Origin: Clostridia bacterium
GTDB taxonomy: Bacteria > Bacillota > Clostridia > Christensenellales > Borkfalkiaceae
Direction of reading: 5' to 3'
DNA: 39,079 nt
Assembly (NCBI GenBank): GCA_017456055.1
Contig: JAFTKC010000004.1
Span: 1 to 39,079, forward strand
Part shown: positions 22,778-31,579 of the stretch, one piece after another
How positions within the stretch are numbered: position 1 is the stretch's first letter
How the letters are laid out: every line of letters starts with the position of its first letter
Notes under the pieces: generated by a model
Database searches by the model: none
Told to the model about the DNA's origin: nothing
What the model saw: the letters and a program-made list of their open reading frames with translations, nothing else
Made by a program: the position numbers and the translations under genes

Positions 22778-22850
22778 TGTTTCACATGAAACATCAGTGT
22801 TTTTAAATTGTTTCCCGTGAAACATTTCTAAGGTTGTTTAACGTGGAACA
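22778..22850. other. parS: cluster of three parS-like ParB-binding sites
   Basis: TGTTTCACATGAAACA (22778-22793) and TGTTTCCCGTGAAACA (22809-22824) each differ by one base from the Bacillus parS consensus. TGTTTAACGTGGAACA (22835-22850) differs by two. Spacing is 31 and 26 nt. ParB (26611-27507) is encoded about 3.8 kb downstream. Confidence 0.9.
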
Positions 22851-23462
22851 ATCATGTGGCTTATATGTGATTTTATCTTACGTGTTATGAAAATTGCTTA
22901 AAATCTAGTAGAATTTGGCAAAAATATCTCAAAATAAGTATTAAAATTCGGTGGAGATTTTAAAAACCATTCTGTCTCACGGGCTAAAAATGGCTGTTTT
23001 AAAAGGCAAAGATAGTGTCTTTTACGGAAGTCTTTTAAATAAAAAAGCGAAAACGTTATTTTTTGCTTTATTTGTCATTATATTGGAGAGAGAAATATTT
23101 GTACTAATAGTCTTGTGCGTCTATGTGTTATTGTTTTGTGTTTTTTATGCGCGATTATTTTTTTTGGTAATTGATGCGTTAAGACGCAATTTAAATTATA
23201 TTTTTGACTAGCATAGCGCTAAACGTGTTTAATTTTTTGGAAAAATTTCAACAACGTCTTGTATTTTTTGCTTAGAACACAATCGATTGATTTTTATAAA
23301 GAGTTATATTTGAGTTTGTAATATGGGTGTGTGAGGATAGATTAAGCCACCATCTATTAGTAGTTTAATTTATATGGCCATGGTTTTTGAGTTTTATGTT
23401 TTTATTGCGTAAAAATATTTTAATCTGTTTAACGCATTAAAAAATTTATAGAAAAATAATAA

Positions 23463-23488
23463 ATGGCGCTAAAAAATAATTTAGCGCT
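23463..23488. other. hairpin of uncertain role
   Basis: TGGCGCTAAA and TTTAGCGCTA flank a 6-nt loop. No T tract follows on the plus strand; the minus strand is T-rich but interrupted. Its GCGCTA motif also occurs in the cvpA terminator and near 23214. Confidence 0.4.
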
Positions 23489-23525
23489 ACAAAAAAATAT
23501 TGGTAAAATAATTTTTAGTTTTCTC

Positions 23526-23554
23526 TTGTATTTTTTTTATTAATAATGTATAAT
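23526..23554 (+). promoter_or_regulatory. ftsH promoter
   Basis: TTGTAT (23526-23531), 17 nt, TATAAT (23549-23554), giving a leader of about 100 nt. Confidence 0.65.
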
Positions 23555-23663
23555 ATATTTGTATATATAAAATTTTAGTTTTTTATTAACGATTTTCAAG
23601 GTTGGTTTAATATTAACTTATTAAAATTTACTTGCACGATTAAACAACAAGGAGATTATTATT

Positions 23664-25742
23664 TTGGGTAAATCAAAGCGTAAATGGTTATGGATAATTC
23701 TTGCAGGCATTGTTTTGCTTGTTGGTGTATTATCCATTTCTAATTTCTTAAATCAAAAATACGAGGTTAACTATTCTGAGTTCGTTGAAATGGTTGACCA
23801 ATCTGTTCTGGCAGACGGTGTAATTTCGGGCTCTTATATTGACGAAGAGACTATGCCTACTATCGCTAAATTATTTAAAGAATATAAGTTTGAAGCGATG
23901 CAAATAGCCGACGTTGTGTTCGACGGGTACGTTATTACTTTTAAGGCAGTCTTTTTGGATGCAAACGAAAAACTTTCGTATTTGCCTTTTGAAACGGTGT
24001 TCTCTAGAGCGTCGGGAAGTATAGATGCTTTGGAGGCTAAACTTCAATCGTTTGGCTGTTCGTTCTCGTGGACTGATCCAAACGCAGGCTCTTTCTGGTC
24101 GAGCGTATTGCCAATCGTTGGATACGTTTTAGTTGCAGTCGTATTCATATTTATAATAATGCAAACGCAAGGTGGAACTAAGGGGGCAATGAATTTTGCA
24201 AAAACAAACGCTAGAGTAAATCAAAACCTTAAAGTTAGATTTACCGACGTTGCAGGGGCAGAAGAAGAAAAAGCCGAACTTGCAGAAGTAGTTGATTTCT
24301 TGAAAAATCCTAGAAAGTTCTCTGAACTCGGCGCTAGAATCCCTAAAGGCGTTTTATTAGTAGGTCCTCCGGGAACAGGTAAAACATTATTTGCAAAAGC
24401 AGTTGCAGGGGAAGCGGGCGTTCCGTTCTTCTCGATAAGTGGTTCGGACTTCGTGGAAATGTTCGTAGGTGTGGGTGCATCTAGAGTTAGAGATTTATTC
24501 GACTCGGCTAAAAAGAATATGCCGTGTATCGTGTTTATCGACGAAATAGACGCCGTTGGTCGTCAACGTGGAACAGGTATGGGTGGCGGACACGACGAAA
24601 GAGAGCAAACCCTAAACCAACTTTTAGTTCAAATGGACGGTTTTGCTACTAACGACGGAATTATCGTTATGGCTGCAACCAACAGAGCAGATATTTTAGA
24701 CCCTGCGCTACTTCGTCCTGGTAGATTTGATAGACAAATTTACGTTAACGTGCCAGACGTTAGGGGTAGAGAAGCAATATTAAAAGTTCACGCAAGAAAC
24801 AAACCGCTTGCTAAAGACGTTAGTTTCAAAACGGTTGCTCGTATGACTAGTGGTTTTTCGGGTGCAGACCTAGAAAACCTTCTAAACGAAGCGGCAATCT
24901 TAGCGGCTAGAGCAAACAGAAAGTATATTACCAATAAAGACCTTTACGAAGGTATAAATAAAGTGTTAATCGGTCCACAAAAGAAATCTAGACTCGTGAC
25001 CGAAACGGATAAGAGAATTACTGCTTACCACGAAGCAGGACACGCAATTTTAGCAAGATTGTTGCCAAATTGTGACCCTGTTCACGAAGTTTCTATTATT
25101 CCACGTGGTCAAGCGGCAGGCTATACTATGACTAGACCTGATAGCGACGACAATCACTTGACAAAGGCAAAACTTTTAGACGATATCGTTATGACTTTAG
25201 GTGGAAGAGTTGCCGAAGAACTAATCATTAAAGATATTTCGGCAGGGGCTTCTGGGGATATTCAAGCAGTCACCAAGCGTGCAAGACTTATGGTGACCGA
25301 GTGGGGTATGAGCGAAAAGGTTGGTCCTATCTCTTACGGCTCGGATAGAGAAGTGTTTATCGGTAGAGATATGGCTTCTCACGTGACTTATAGTGAAAAA
25401 ACTGCCGCCGTTATTGACGAAGAAATTAACGCAATCGTTAGTTCGTCGCTTGAAAAGGCAAGAAAACTATTAAAAGAAAACAAAAAACTTCTCGACAATA
25501 TGGCAAGGCTTTTAGTGGAAAGAGAAACTATCTTCACCGAAGAAGTCGATATGCTTATGGAAGGAAAGTCCGTTGAAGAGATTATGGAATTTATGGATAA
25601 TTCTACTGAGCCGGATAATCCGTTCGATAGAAAATCGGTTAAAGATATTATCGTAGACGAACCTAAAGCAAAAGAGCCTAAAGAAGAAAAAACCGAAGAA
25701 GAAACTAAAGAAACTGAAAAAACCGAAGAGGACAATAAATAG
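23664..25742 (+). CDS. ftsH: ATP-dependent zinc metalloprotease FtsH
   Basis: A membrane-anchored AAA protease that degrades misfolded and regulatory proteins. The 692 residues show a first membrane helix (9-27), an extracytoplasmic domain, a second helix (about 149-167), Walker A GPPGTGKT (234-241), Walker B IVFIDE (289-294), the second region of homology (about 338-356, [10 protein letters not shown]) and the zinc motif HEAGH (455-459). The last 35 residues are a Glu/Lys-rich low-complexity tail. The start is TTG, supported by AAGGAG 9 nt upstream and the N-terminal KSKRK before the helix. parA follows after 50 nt. Confidence 0.96.
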   Translation: MGKSKRKWLWIILAGIVLLVGVLSISNFLNQKYEVNYSEFVEMVDQSVLADGVISGSYIDEETMPTIAKLFKEYKFEAMQIADVVFDGYVITFKAVFLDANEKLSYLPFETVFSRASGSIDALEAKLQSFGCSFSWTDPNAGSFWSSVLPIVGYVLVAVVFIFIIMQTQGGTKGAMNFAKTNARVNQNLKVRFTDVAGAEEEKAELAEVVDFLKNPRKFSELGARIPKGVLLVGPPGTGKTLFAKAVAGEAGVPFFSISGSDFVEMFVGVGASRVRDLFDSAKKNMPCIVFIDEIDAVGRQRGTGMGGGHDEREQTLNQLLVQMDGFATNDGIIVMAATNRADILDPALLRPGRFDRQIYVNVPDVRGREAILKVHARNKPLAKDVSFKTVARMTSGFSGADLENLLNEAAILAARANRKYITNKDLYEGINKVLIGPQKKSRLVTETDKRITAYHEAGHAILARLLPNCDPVHEVSIIPRGQAAGYTMTRPDSDDNHLTKAKLLDDIVMTLGGRVAEELIIKDISAGASGDIQAVTKRARLMVTEWGMSEKVGPISYGSDREVFIGRDMASHVTYSEKTAAVIDEEINAIVSSSLEKARKLLKENKKLLDNMARLLVERETIFTEEVDMLMEGKSVEEIMEFMDNSTEPDNPFDRKSVKDIIVDEPKAKEPKEEKTEEETKETEKTEEDNK

Positions 25743-25792
25743 TCTAACAACCCAAACGGGCAGAAAATAAAAGCAAAAGAAGGGAAAAGAAT

Positions 25793-26572
25793 ATGGGCAA
25801 GATAATAGCGTTTTCAAATCAAAAGGGCGGTGTAGGAAAAACTACTTCGTGCGTAAACTTATCGGCGTACTTGGCGCAAAGAGGGTATAAGACACTTCTC
25901 GTTGACTTAGACCCACAAGGCAACGCGACGAGTGGACTTGGGTTTTCAAAAAGCGAAGTAAAAAATTCGGTGTACAACGTTATGATTGACGATATGCCGA
26001 TAGAAGATGCAGTTGCAAAAACGTGCGTCGACGGGCTAGACCTTTTGCCGTCTAACATTGATTTAGCAGGGGCTGAAGTTGAACTCGTTTATATTAAAGA
26101 TAGAGAACACGTTCTTAAAAAAGTGCTTGAAAAGGCAAGGGCTACCTACGAGTTTATCATTATTGACTGTCCGCCGTCTCTTGGGCTTTTAACCATTAAC
26201 GCTTTGGCGAGTGCAGATTCGGTTATTATTCCTATTCAAAGAGAATATTACGCGCTAGAGGGTTTAAGCCAACTTATGAACACCATTAAATTGGTCGTTA
26301 AACACCTTAACGCAAACCTTAAAATTGAAGGCGTTGTTCTCACCATGAACGATAATCGTGCCATTATTTCAAGACAAATTTCCGAAGAAATTAGGAAGTT
26401 CTTTGGAAAGAGAGTTTACGATACGGTTATTCCAAGAAACATTAGGCTCTCGGAAGCGCCAAGCCACGGCGTTCCAATTATGCTACACGATACAAAGTGT
26501 TCGGGAGCAAGGGCTTATTCGGCGTTTACTGAAGAGTTCTTGATTAGACAAGGAAAAATTAAAAAATCATAA
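25793..26572 (+). CDS. parA: chromosome partitioning ATPase ParA (Soj)
   Basis: The ParA/Soj ATPase, which with ParB moves the replicated origin and can modulate DnaA. The 259-residue protein starts at the deviant Walker A motif, FSNQKGGVGKTTSCVNLSAYLA, then has LLVDLDPQGNATSGLG and IIIDCPPSLGLLTINAL, with the C-terminal PRNIRLSEAPSHGVPI. A short N terminus is typical of chromosomal ParA. It is followed by parB after 38 nt. Confidence 0.96.
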   Translation: MGKIIAFSNQKGGVGKTTSCVNLSAYLAQRGYKTLLVDLDPQGNATSGLGFSKSEVKNSVYNVMIDDMPIEDAVAKTCVDGLDLLPSNIDLAGAEVELVYIKDREHVLKKVLEKARATYEFIIIDCPPSLGLLTINALASADSVIIPIQREYYALEGLSQLMNTIKLVVKHLNANLKIEGVVLTMNDNRAIISRQISEEIRKFFGKRVYDTVIPRNIRLSEAPSHGVPIMLHDTKCSGARAYSAFTEEFLIRQGKIKKS

Positions 26573-26610
26573 GTTATATAACCTAAATTAAACAACGGAG
26601 AAAAGGAAAA

Positions 26611-27507
26611 ATGAAACAGAGAGGATTAGGAAAAGGATTATCGGTGCTTTTTTCAGAGACCGAGGGGGATTACGGCAAGAGTTTATTGTTTGAAGAAACC
26701 GAAGAACAATCTCAAAAAGGGGTGACTGAGATAGATATTACTTCTATTTTCGCTAACCCTAATCAGCCTAGAAAGGCATTTGACCCAACGGCTTTACAAG
26801 AACTTGCCGACTCTATCGAAAAACACGGCGTGATTATGCCGATTATCGTTAATAGAAGCGGTGATAAATATATGATTATCGCCGGCGAAAGAAGATTTAG
26901 AGCAAGTAAAATTGCAGGCTTAAAAACCGTTCCGGTAATCGTTAAAAACTATACCGAAAGACAAATTAAAGAAATTTCTCTTATCGAAAACTTGCAAAGA
27001 GAGGATCTTAATCCTATCGAGGCGGCTAACGCAATGAAGTCGCTTATGAGTGATTACGGCTTGACGCAAGAAGATTTAGCCGATAGAATTGGTAAATCTA
27101 GACCTGCTATTGCAAACACCTTAAGACTTCTCTCTCTAACTCCCGACGTTAGAAAATTAGTTGAAACGGGCTCGCTTTCTGCAGGACACGCTAGGGCGCT
27201 TATCTCTATGCCGGATACCGACCAAACTAAGATGGCTAACGCTATCGTTAAGGAAGGGCTTTCGGTTAGAGAAGTTGAAAAGAGAGTTAAAGACTACTTT
27301 ATGACTCCTGAAGAAAAGGCTAGAAAAAAGCAAAAGATAGAACTTTCTGCCGAACTAAAGGAACTCGTTGCCGATATGCAAAGGGTGTTCGGCACTAAGG
27401 TTAACGCTATTGGAAACGATAATAAGGGTAGAATTTATATCGATTACTACACTCGTGATGATTTGGATAGACTTTCAGACATTATAGAATACTTAAAGAA
27501 TAAATAA
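26611..27507 (+). CDS. parB: chromosome partitioning protein ParB (Spo0J)
   Basis: ParB is a CTP-dependent clamp that loads at parS. The 298 residues contain KRGLGKGLSVLF-like RGLGKGLSVLF at the start (ParA contact), ANPNQPRKAFD, the CTP-binding GERRFRASK, the helix-turn-helix segment (LTQEDLADRIGKSRPAIANTLRLL) and SAGHARALI. Its targets are probably the three parS-like sites upstream of ftsH. A strong terminator closes the parA-parB transcript. Confidence 0.96.
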   Translation: MKQRGLGKGLSVLFSETEGDYGKSLLFEETEEQSQKGVTEIDITSIFANPNQPRKAFDPTALQELADSIEKHGVIMPIIVNRSGDKYMIIAGERRFRASKIAGLKTVPVIVKNYTERQIKEISLIENLQREDLNPIEAANAMKSLMSDYGLTQEDLADRIGKSRPAIANTLRLLSLTPDVRKLVETGSLSAGHARALISMPDTDQTKMANAIVKEGLSVREVEKRVKDYFMTPEEKARKKQKIELSAELKELVADMQRVFGTKVNAIGNDNKGRIYIDYYTRDDLDRLSDIIEYLKNK

Positions 27508-27513
27508 AAAGGG

Positions 27514-27538
27514 CAGGCACGGAAACGTGCCTGTTTTT
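27514..27538 (+). terminator. terminator after parB, 5 nt before the next start codon
   Basis: CAGGCACG (27514-27521), GAAA tetraloop, CGTGCCTG (27526-27533), then T5. It sits immediately before the ATG at 27544. Confidence 0.85.
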
Positions 27539-27543
27539 AAAAA

Positions 27544-28935
27544 ATGCTTCAATTTACACAACTAAAAGAAAACGTTAATATAATAAAGGAATATATGCCA
27601 CTATCTAAAGTGGAATTTTGTGATATAAGCATCGGCACGAAATATATGTGGCGAGACGAGTTTAGAATAGACTACGCCTTTATTGACGACACGCTAATTC
27701 TAAAAGAGAGTTCTAGTGGCTATCAAAACGCTTTCTACTACCCGATAGGTAAAAACATTGAAAAGGCTCTTGCCGAAATAGAGAACTATTGCGAGAAAAA
27801 GGGAATTCCCTTGCTTTTTTGCTGTATTGACAATGATAGGGCAGTGGAACTTTCCAAAAGATATCCCTTTTCTATTGTTTATAACGATAGGGATTTTAGC
27901 GATTATATTTACGACGCCGAAGAGTTTAAGAGTTTTTCGGGCAAAAAGTACGGTGGGCAGAGAAACCATATAAATAAATTCAAAAGACAATTCCCGAATT
28001 TTGAGTTTTCCGTTATAAAAAAGGAAGACTTAGAAGATATCGACAAGTTTTTAAGCGAATACGAGAGAAATATAGACTACTCCTTGTGGACTCAAAAACA
28101 AGAAGAAGAAAAAGTTAGAGATTATATTGAAAAATCCTTTAATCTAAATCAACTAGGTGCGTTAATTAGAGTGGACGGAAAGGTGGTTGCTATTTCTCTT
28201 GGCGAAGTGGTAAATTCTACTTTAATAGTGCACGTCGAGAAAGGGCTAAAAAATTATTCTGGCGTTTATCCAACAATGGCAAATTTGTTCGCTAAAGAGT
28301 TTGCTAAAGACGGGGTAAAATATATAAATCGTGAAGAAGACTGCGGGGATATGGGGCTTAGAATTTCTAAACTTCAATATCACCCGATTGAAGTTAAACA
28401 AAAGAATTTTATTAAGGCTAAAAGTTGTTTTTACAAAATTAAAGCACCTGTTTTTATTAAAACCGAGAGATTATCTATAGAAGAGATTTTAACTAGTGAC
28501 GGCGAGGATTACTGTAAACTTTATCTCGACGATAACTTAAATAAATATTGGGGATACGATTATAGAGAAGACCTAAAGGGAGAGCCGAATAGCGAGTATT
28601 TTATTTCCTTTATGCAAGGGTTAAAAGAAAGGGAAGCAGAATATTCTCTTGCCGTAAAAAAGGACGGCGTTATGATTGGCGAAGTGGTTATGCACGGCTT
28701 TGATTATTTAGGCAATCTTGAGATTGGGTTTAGAATAGAAAGGAAAAATCAAAAAAAGGGCTACGCTTTTGAAAGCGTTAGCGCCCTAATAGAGTATATT
28801 GAGAAAAACATTAAGCCCAAAAAGATAAAAGCCAAGTGTTATTTAGAAAACTTGGCATCCAAAAAACTTATAGAAAAACTTGGATTTTCTATGGTTAATA
28901 AAGATAAAACATATTATTACTTTGAAAAAAGTTAA
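27544..28935 (+). CDS. DUF2156 domain fused to GNAT acetyltransferase domain
   Basis: A 463-residue two-domain cytoplasmic protein. Residues 1-295 match DUF2156 (related to the C-terminal domain of MprF-type aminoacyl-phosphatidylglycerol synthases and to FemX-like acyltransferases): CDISIGTKYMWRDEF near 25-39, and the late YINREEDCGDMGLRISKLQYHP. Residues about 305-463 are a RimJ/RimL-type GNAT acetyltransferase (TERLSIEEI at the start, EIGFRIERKNQKKGYAFES acetyl-CoA region, NLASKKLIEKLGF at the end). The substrate is unknown. The start has no ribosome site and is 5 nt after a terminator; an internal ATG at 27595 has AAAGGA but would cut the DUF2156 domain. Confidence 0.82.
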   Translation: MLQFTQLKENVNIIKEYMPLSKVEFCDISIGTKYMWRDEFRIDYAFIDDTLILKESSSGYQNAFYYPIGKNIEKALAEIENYCEKKGIPLLFCCIDNDRAVELSKRYPFSIVYNDRDFSDYIYDAEEFKSFSGKKYGGQRNHINKFKRQFPNFEFSVIKKEDLEDIDKFLSEYERNIDYSLWTQKQEEEKVRDYIEKSFNLNQLGALIRVDGKVVAISLGEVVNSTLIVHVEKGLKNYSGVYPTMANLFAKEFAKDGVKYINREEDCGDMGLRISKLQYHPIEVKQKNFIKAKSCFYKIKAPVFIKTERLSIEEILTSDGEDYCKLYLDDNLNKYWGYDYREDLKGEPNSEYFISFMQGLKEREAEYSLAVKKDGVMIGEVVMHGFDYLGNLEIGFRIERKNQKKGYAFESVSALIEYIEKNIKPKKIKAKCYLENLASKKLIEKLGFSMVNKDKTYYYFEKS

Positions 28936-28941
28936 ATTTGT

Positions 28942-29220
28942 TTAGCGAAGAAGATTAGATTCCTTTTTAACTCTTCTCTCGATTTTTTCGTGATTGCGAA
29001 TTGTTAAAAGCATTTCGCTTTGAAGTGGAGGAGTTTCACTTTTTTGCTTTTTTTCTTTGTCTTGGCTCTTTTGAGGTGGAGAAGAAAAGGCCTTTCCCAA
29101 ATCGCCAAGTGAAAAATCAGTTGGGAAAGAGGAGGAAGAACTCCCCTCTTCCTTAGCAGAATTTTGCTTATAAAAATCGAAAAAAGAGTTTAGAAGTTTA
29201 AAAATACCGAATTTATCCAT
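28942..29220 (-). CDS. small hypothetical protein
   Basis: A 92-residue protein with an aromatic N-terminal helix (FGIFKLLNSFFDFY), a Ser- and Lys/Gln-rich low-complexity middle (30-65), and a C-terminal helix (MLLTIRNHEKIERRVKK) that looks like the conserved part. I recall similar short Clostridia proteins but no function. The start at 29220 is chosen because GAGGG lies upstream and the extension to 29454 would run through the promoter of the divergent lipoprotein gene. It converges on the DUF2156-GNAT gene with a 6-nt gap. Confidence 0.6.
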   Translation of the reverse strand: MDKFGIFKLLNSFFDFYKQNSAKEEGSSSSSFPTDFSLGDLGKAFSSPPQKSQDKEKKQKSETPPLQSEMLLTIRNHEKIERRVKKESNLLR

Positions 29221-29269
29221 AAATAACGCCCTCAAAAAAATAAAAACGCGTAAAAAATTAAGAAAATAT

Positions 29270-29305
29270 TTGCAAAAGTTCGCTTTATAGGTTATAATAT
29301 AACCT
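29270..29305 (+). promoter_or_regulatory. lipoprotein gene promoter with palindrome over the -10
   Basis: TTGCAA (29270-29275), 17 nt, TATAAT (29293-29298). A perfect inverted repeat, AGGTTAT (29289-29295) and ATAACCT (29299-29305), spans the -10 box and could be a repressor operator. Confidence 0.65.
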
Positions 29306-29362
29306 GTATAAAAATTATATTCGTGAACTTTCAAAAAGTTTACTAAAACATCTGGAGATTTT

Positions 29363-31276
29363 ATGAAAAAGATTTTGACAACGATTCTTGCCGTAATTTT
29401 ATCACTAGCAACGTTATTTTCGTTTACGGCTTGTAATGGAAACGGCAAAGCCACTACTACTATGACTAATTGGGGTGAAATTAAATCTGTAGGCGGTATG
29501 GTTGCCGAAACGGAAAATTATATCTATTTCATCAACGGCATTGGCGTTAGTACCGACGACAATACTTTCGGTACCCCGTTAAAGGGCGCTTTAATGGTTG
29601 CGGAAAAATCAACCTTAGCAAGCGAAGAAGTAAAAGTGGAAGTTGTAGTTCCAAAGTTGTTCGTTTCAAGTGATTACGGCGCAGGCGTTTATCTTTTTGG
29701 TGAAGGCGCTAACGCATACGTTTACTACGCAACCCCAACTCTAGAGAAAGATTCAAGCGGTGCTATCGCAAACACCTATCTTTCTTTTGCTAGAACTTCT
29801 TTAGACGGAAAGAAAACGGACACCTTCTTTACCATTTCTGGAATAGACACTAACTATAGAATGGGCGAAAAGGACGGCGTGGTTTATATCGCTTACTTTG
29901 ATAAAGAAGATAATGCGTTAAAAGTTTTCGATACTAAGACTAATGCGTCAGTCGTTATTGCTAAGCAAGACGCTGAAACTACTGAAAGCGCTACTATGGC
30001 AGACGGAAAGAAGGCTTGGTTATCTCTTAACGGATATAGATTCGTCGCTAACGGCGAAAAGTTAAACCTTTTATTCACCATGACTGCTTATGCCGAAAAC
30101 TACTATGCTGAAAAGGCTGAAAGTCAAGACTATGCTAGAGCAGAACACGCTTACAACGTATTATATTCTTACTCTTTCGGTGACGTTAAGGACGAAAACG
30201 GGGTAGTTGGTAAAGTGGTGGCTGAAGGAAGCGCTGACCAAGTTAAATATGATTTTACTTTAGTGGAAGACGGATTCTTGTTCTATAAAGAAACTTCTAT
30301 CACAAACAAAGTTAAAAACTACGCAGTTAAACTTGCTGAAATCGATTTAGGCTTAACCAAAAAGGTAAAGATTGATAACGAAACTAACGTTTTAGCTCTT
30401 TCAATCTTTAATAGCCTAGAAGAAGTTTACTATAAAGATTCTTCTGGCGAAAACCCAATTATCTATAAATCAACTCTAGTTGGAGACGATTCTAAGGTTA
30501 GAGAACAAGTTATGCCTAACTCTTCAGTTTCGAGTTTGTTGTTCATTAAAGGCGATTACATTTACTACTACAATTCTTCTACCAACCTTGCTAGATGCAA
30601 CTATAAGTTAGCAGATGCTAAAGAAGAATTGATTTCGGAAGATACCGTTTCTTCAACTTGGTACGATCCTGAAATTATTAAAGTTGGCGAAAAGGAATTT
30701 ATCGTTTACTGCGATAGTTCAACGGCAGGTAGTTCTTACCTTAAGTTCGTTGATATCAATTCGACCGTTAAAGAAGTAGTTGACGAAGAGAACGAAGAAA
30801 ATAATTACTTCACCTTAGAAGGTCAAAAACTTTTAGGTATTATGACCGACGTTGATAAGGCTAACCCAACTATCGTTGCAATTAACAATATCGCATCTAC
30901 TTCAATTGAATACGAAGTAATTGAAGGAGAAGTTAGATTTACTTCAGTTAGAGAAGCAAGAGAAATGTATAACGCATTGCCAGAGGCTAGCAAAGAAGCG
31001 GTAAACGACGTTGTTTTAGCAAAACTAGAAAATGCCGAAACTGCTGAAAAACTTGCTAACTACTACTACAAGTTGTCTAACTACGAAGAATATTCTAATA
31101 TGAACGAAGTAGAAAAAGCGGAATTTACTAGATTGTTTAACGAGGCAAAAGCATATCGTCAACAATTAGTTAACGAAGACCAAACTGCGTTCTCTACCAT
31201 TAGAGATATGATTGCAGACGATATTAAGATTTGCTATCAAGAAGCAAAGATTTTAGTAGAAAAAGCAGAGGCTTAA
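29363..31276 (+). CDS. large secreted lipoprotein, hypothetical
   Basis: A 637-residue protein with a lipoprotein signal peptide: KK, a hydrophobic core and FTAC, making Cys24 the lipid-modified residue. The mature part to about residue 510 is rich in short beta strands and aromatic repeats (NYIYFINGIG, NAYVYYATP, GDYIYYYNSSTN) that resemble a beta-propeller of the DUF5050/YncE kind, suggesting ligand or cell-wall binding. The last 110 residues are helical and charged. It has its own promoter, a possible operator and a GGAG site. The function is not identifiable; it precedes the proS T-box without an obvious terminator. Confidence 0.8.
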   Translation: MKKILTTILAVILSLATLFSFTACNGNGKATTTMTNWGEIKSVGGMVAETENYIYFINGIGVSTDDNTFGTPLKGALMVAEKSTLASEEVKVEVVVPKLFVSSDYGAGVYLFGEGANAYVYYATPTLEKDSSGAIANTYLSFARTSLDGKKTDTFFTISGIDTNYRMGEKDGVVYIAYFDKEDNALKVFDTKTNASVVIAKQDAETTESATMADGKKAWLSLNGYRFVANGEKLNLLFTMTAYAENYYAEKAESQDYARAEHAYNVLYSYSFGDVKDENGVVGKVVAEGSADQVKYDFTLVEDGFLFYKETSITNKVKNYAVKLAEIDLGLTKKVKIDNETNVLALSIFNSLEEVYYKDSSGENPIIYKSTLVGDDSKVREQVMPNSSVSSLLFIKGDYIYYYNSSTNLARCNYKLADAKEELISEDTVSSTWYDPEIIKVGEKEFIVYCDSSTAGSSYLKFVDINSTVKEVVDEENEENNYFTLEGQKLLGIMTDVDKANPTIVAINNIASTSIEYEVIEGEVRFTSVREAREMYNALPEASKEAVNDVVLAKLENAETAEKLANYYYKLSNYEEYSNMNEVEKAEFTRLFNEAKAYRQQLVNEDQTAFSTIRDMIADDIKICYQEAKILVEKAEA

Positions 31277-31297
31277 AATATTTCAATTAAAACTTAA

Positions 31298-31553
31298 AAG
31301 GCGATGAAGAGAAATAGTAAACTATGCTAGTTTTTAGAGAGAAGACGGGTGGTGAAAGTCTTTAACCAAGGTAGTTGAACCCATCTTAGAGCCACGCGTG
31401 AATAACCTAATGGTTAGTAAGCGTCGTCGGGTTCTCCCGTAATAGAGAAAAGGCGTTTTGCCGAAAGAGTGCGGAAAGCAACCGAATTTAGGTGGTACCG
31501 CGGACAAAAAAAGTTCGCCCTAAACTAATTGCAATTAGTTTAGGGCTTTTTAT
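31298..31553 (+). promoter_or_regulatory. T-box riboswitch, proline-specific
   Basis: A tRNA-sensing leader before proS. It opens with GATGAAGAG..TAGTA, shows a Stem I GGGTGGTGAAAG element, a specifier triplet CCC (31380-31382) in GAACCCATC, the T-box AGGTGGTACCGCGG (31490-31503), and a terminator with GCCCTAAACTAATT (31517-31530) pairing to AATTAGTTTAGGGC (31533-31546) followed by a T run. CCC is a proline codon, fitting the downstream gene. Uncharged tRNA-Pro would favour read-through. Confidence 0.93.
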
Positions 31554-31579
31554 TTATAAAAAAATGGAGGAGACTCACA

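Larger units (their letters stand above)
22204..23663. other. 1.46-kb gene-free region carrying parS sites
   Basis: No convincing gene. Contents are the cvpA terminator, a small GAGATTT/AAATCTC hairpin (22613-22630), three parS-like sites (22778-22850), a GCGCTAAA/TTTAGCGC hairpin (23463-23488) and the ftsH promoter. A frame at 22951-23211 starting with GTG would encode a hydrophobic 86-residue peptide but has weak signals. No canonical DnaA box was seen. An unknown structured RNA is possible, but I recognise none. Confidence 0.65.

Noticed and set aside
22951-23211. GTG-initiated frame for an 86-residue hydrophobic peptide
   Set aside because: Start is GTG with no clear ribosome site, the sequence is Phe/Leu/Val-rich as expected from T-rich DNA, and it has no recognisable domain; kept only as part of the gap description.
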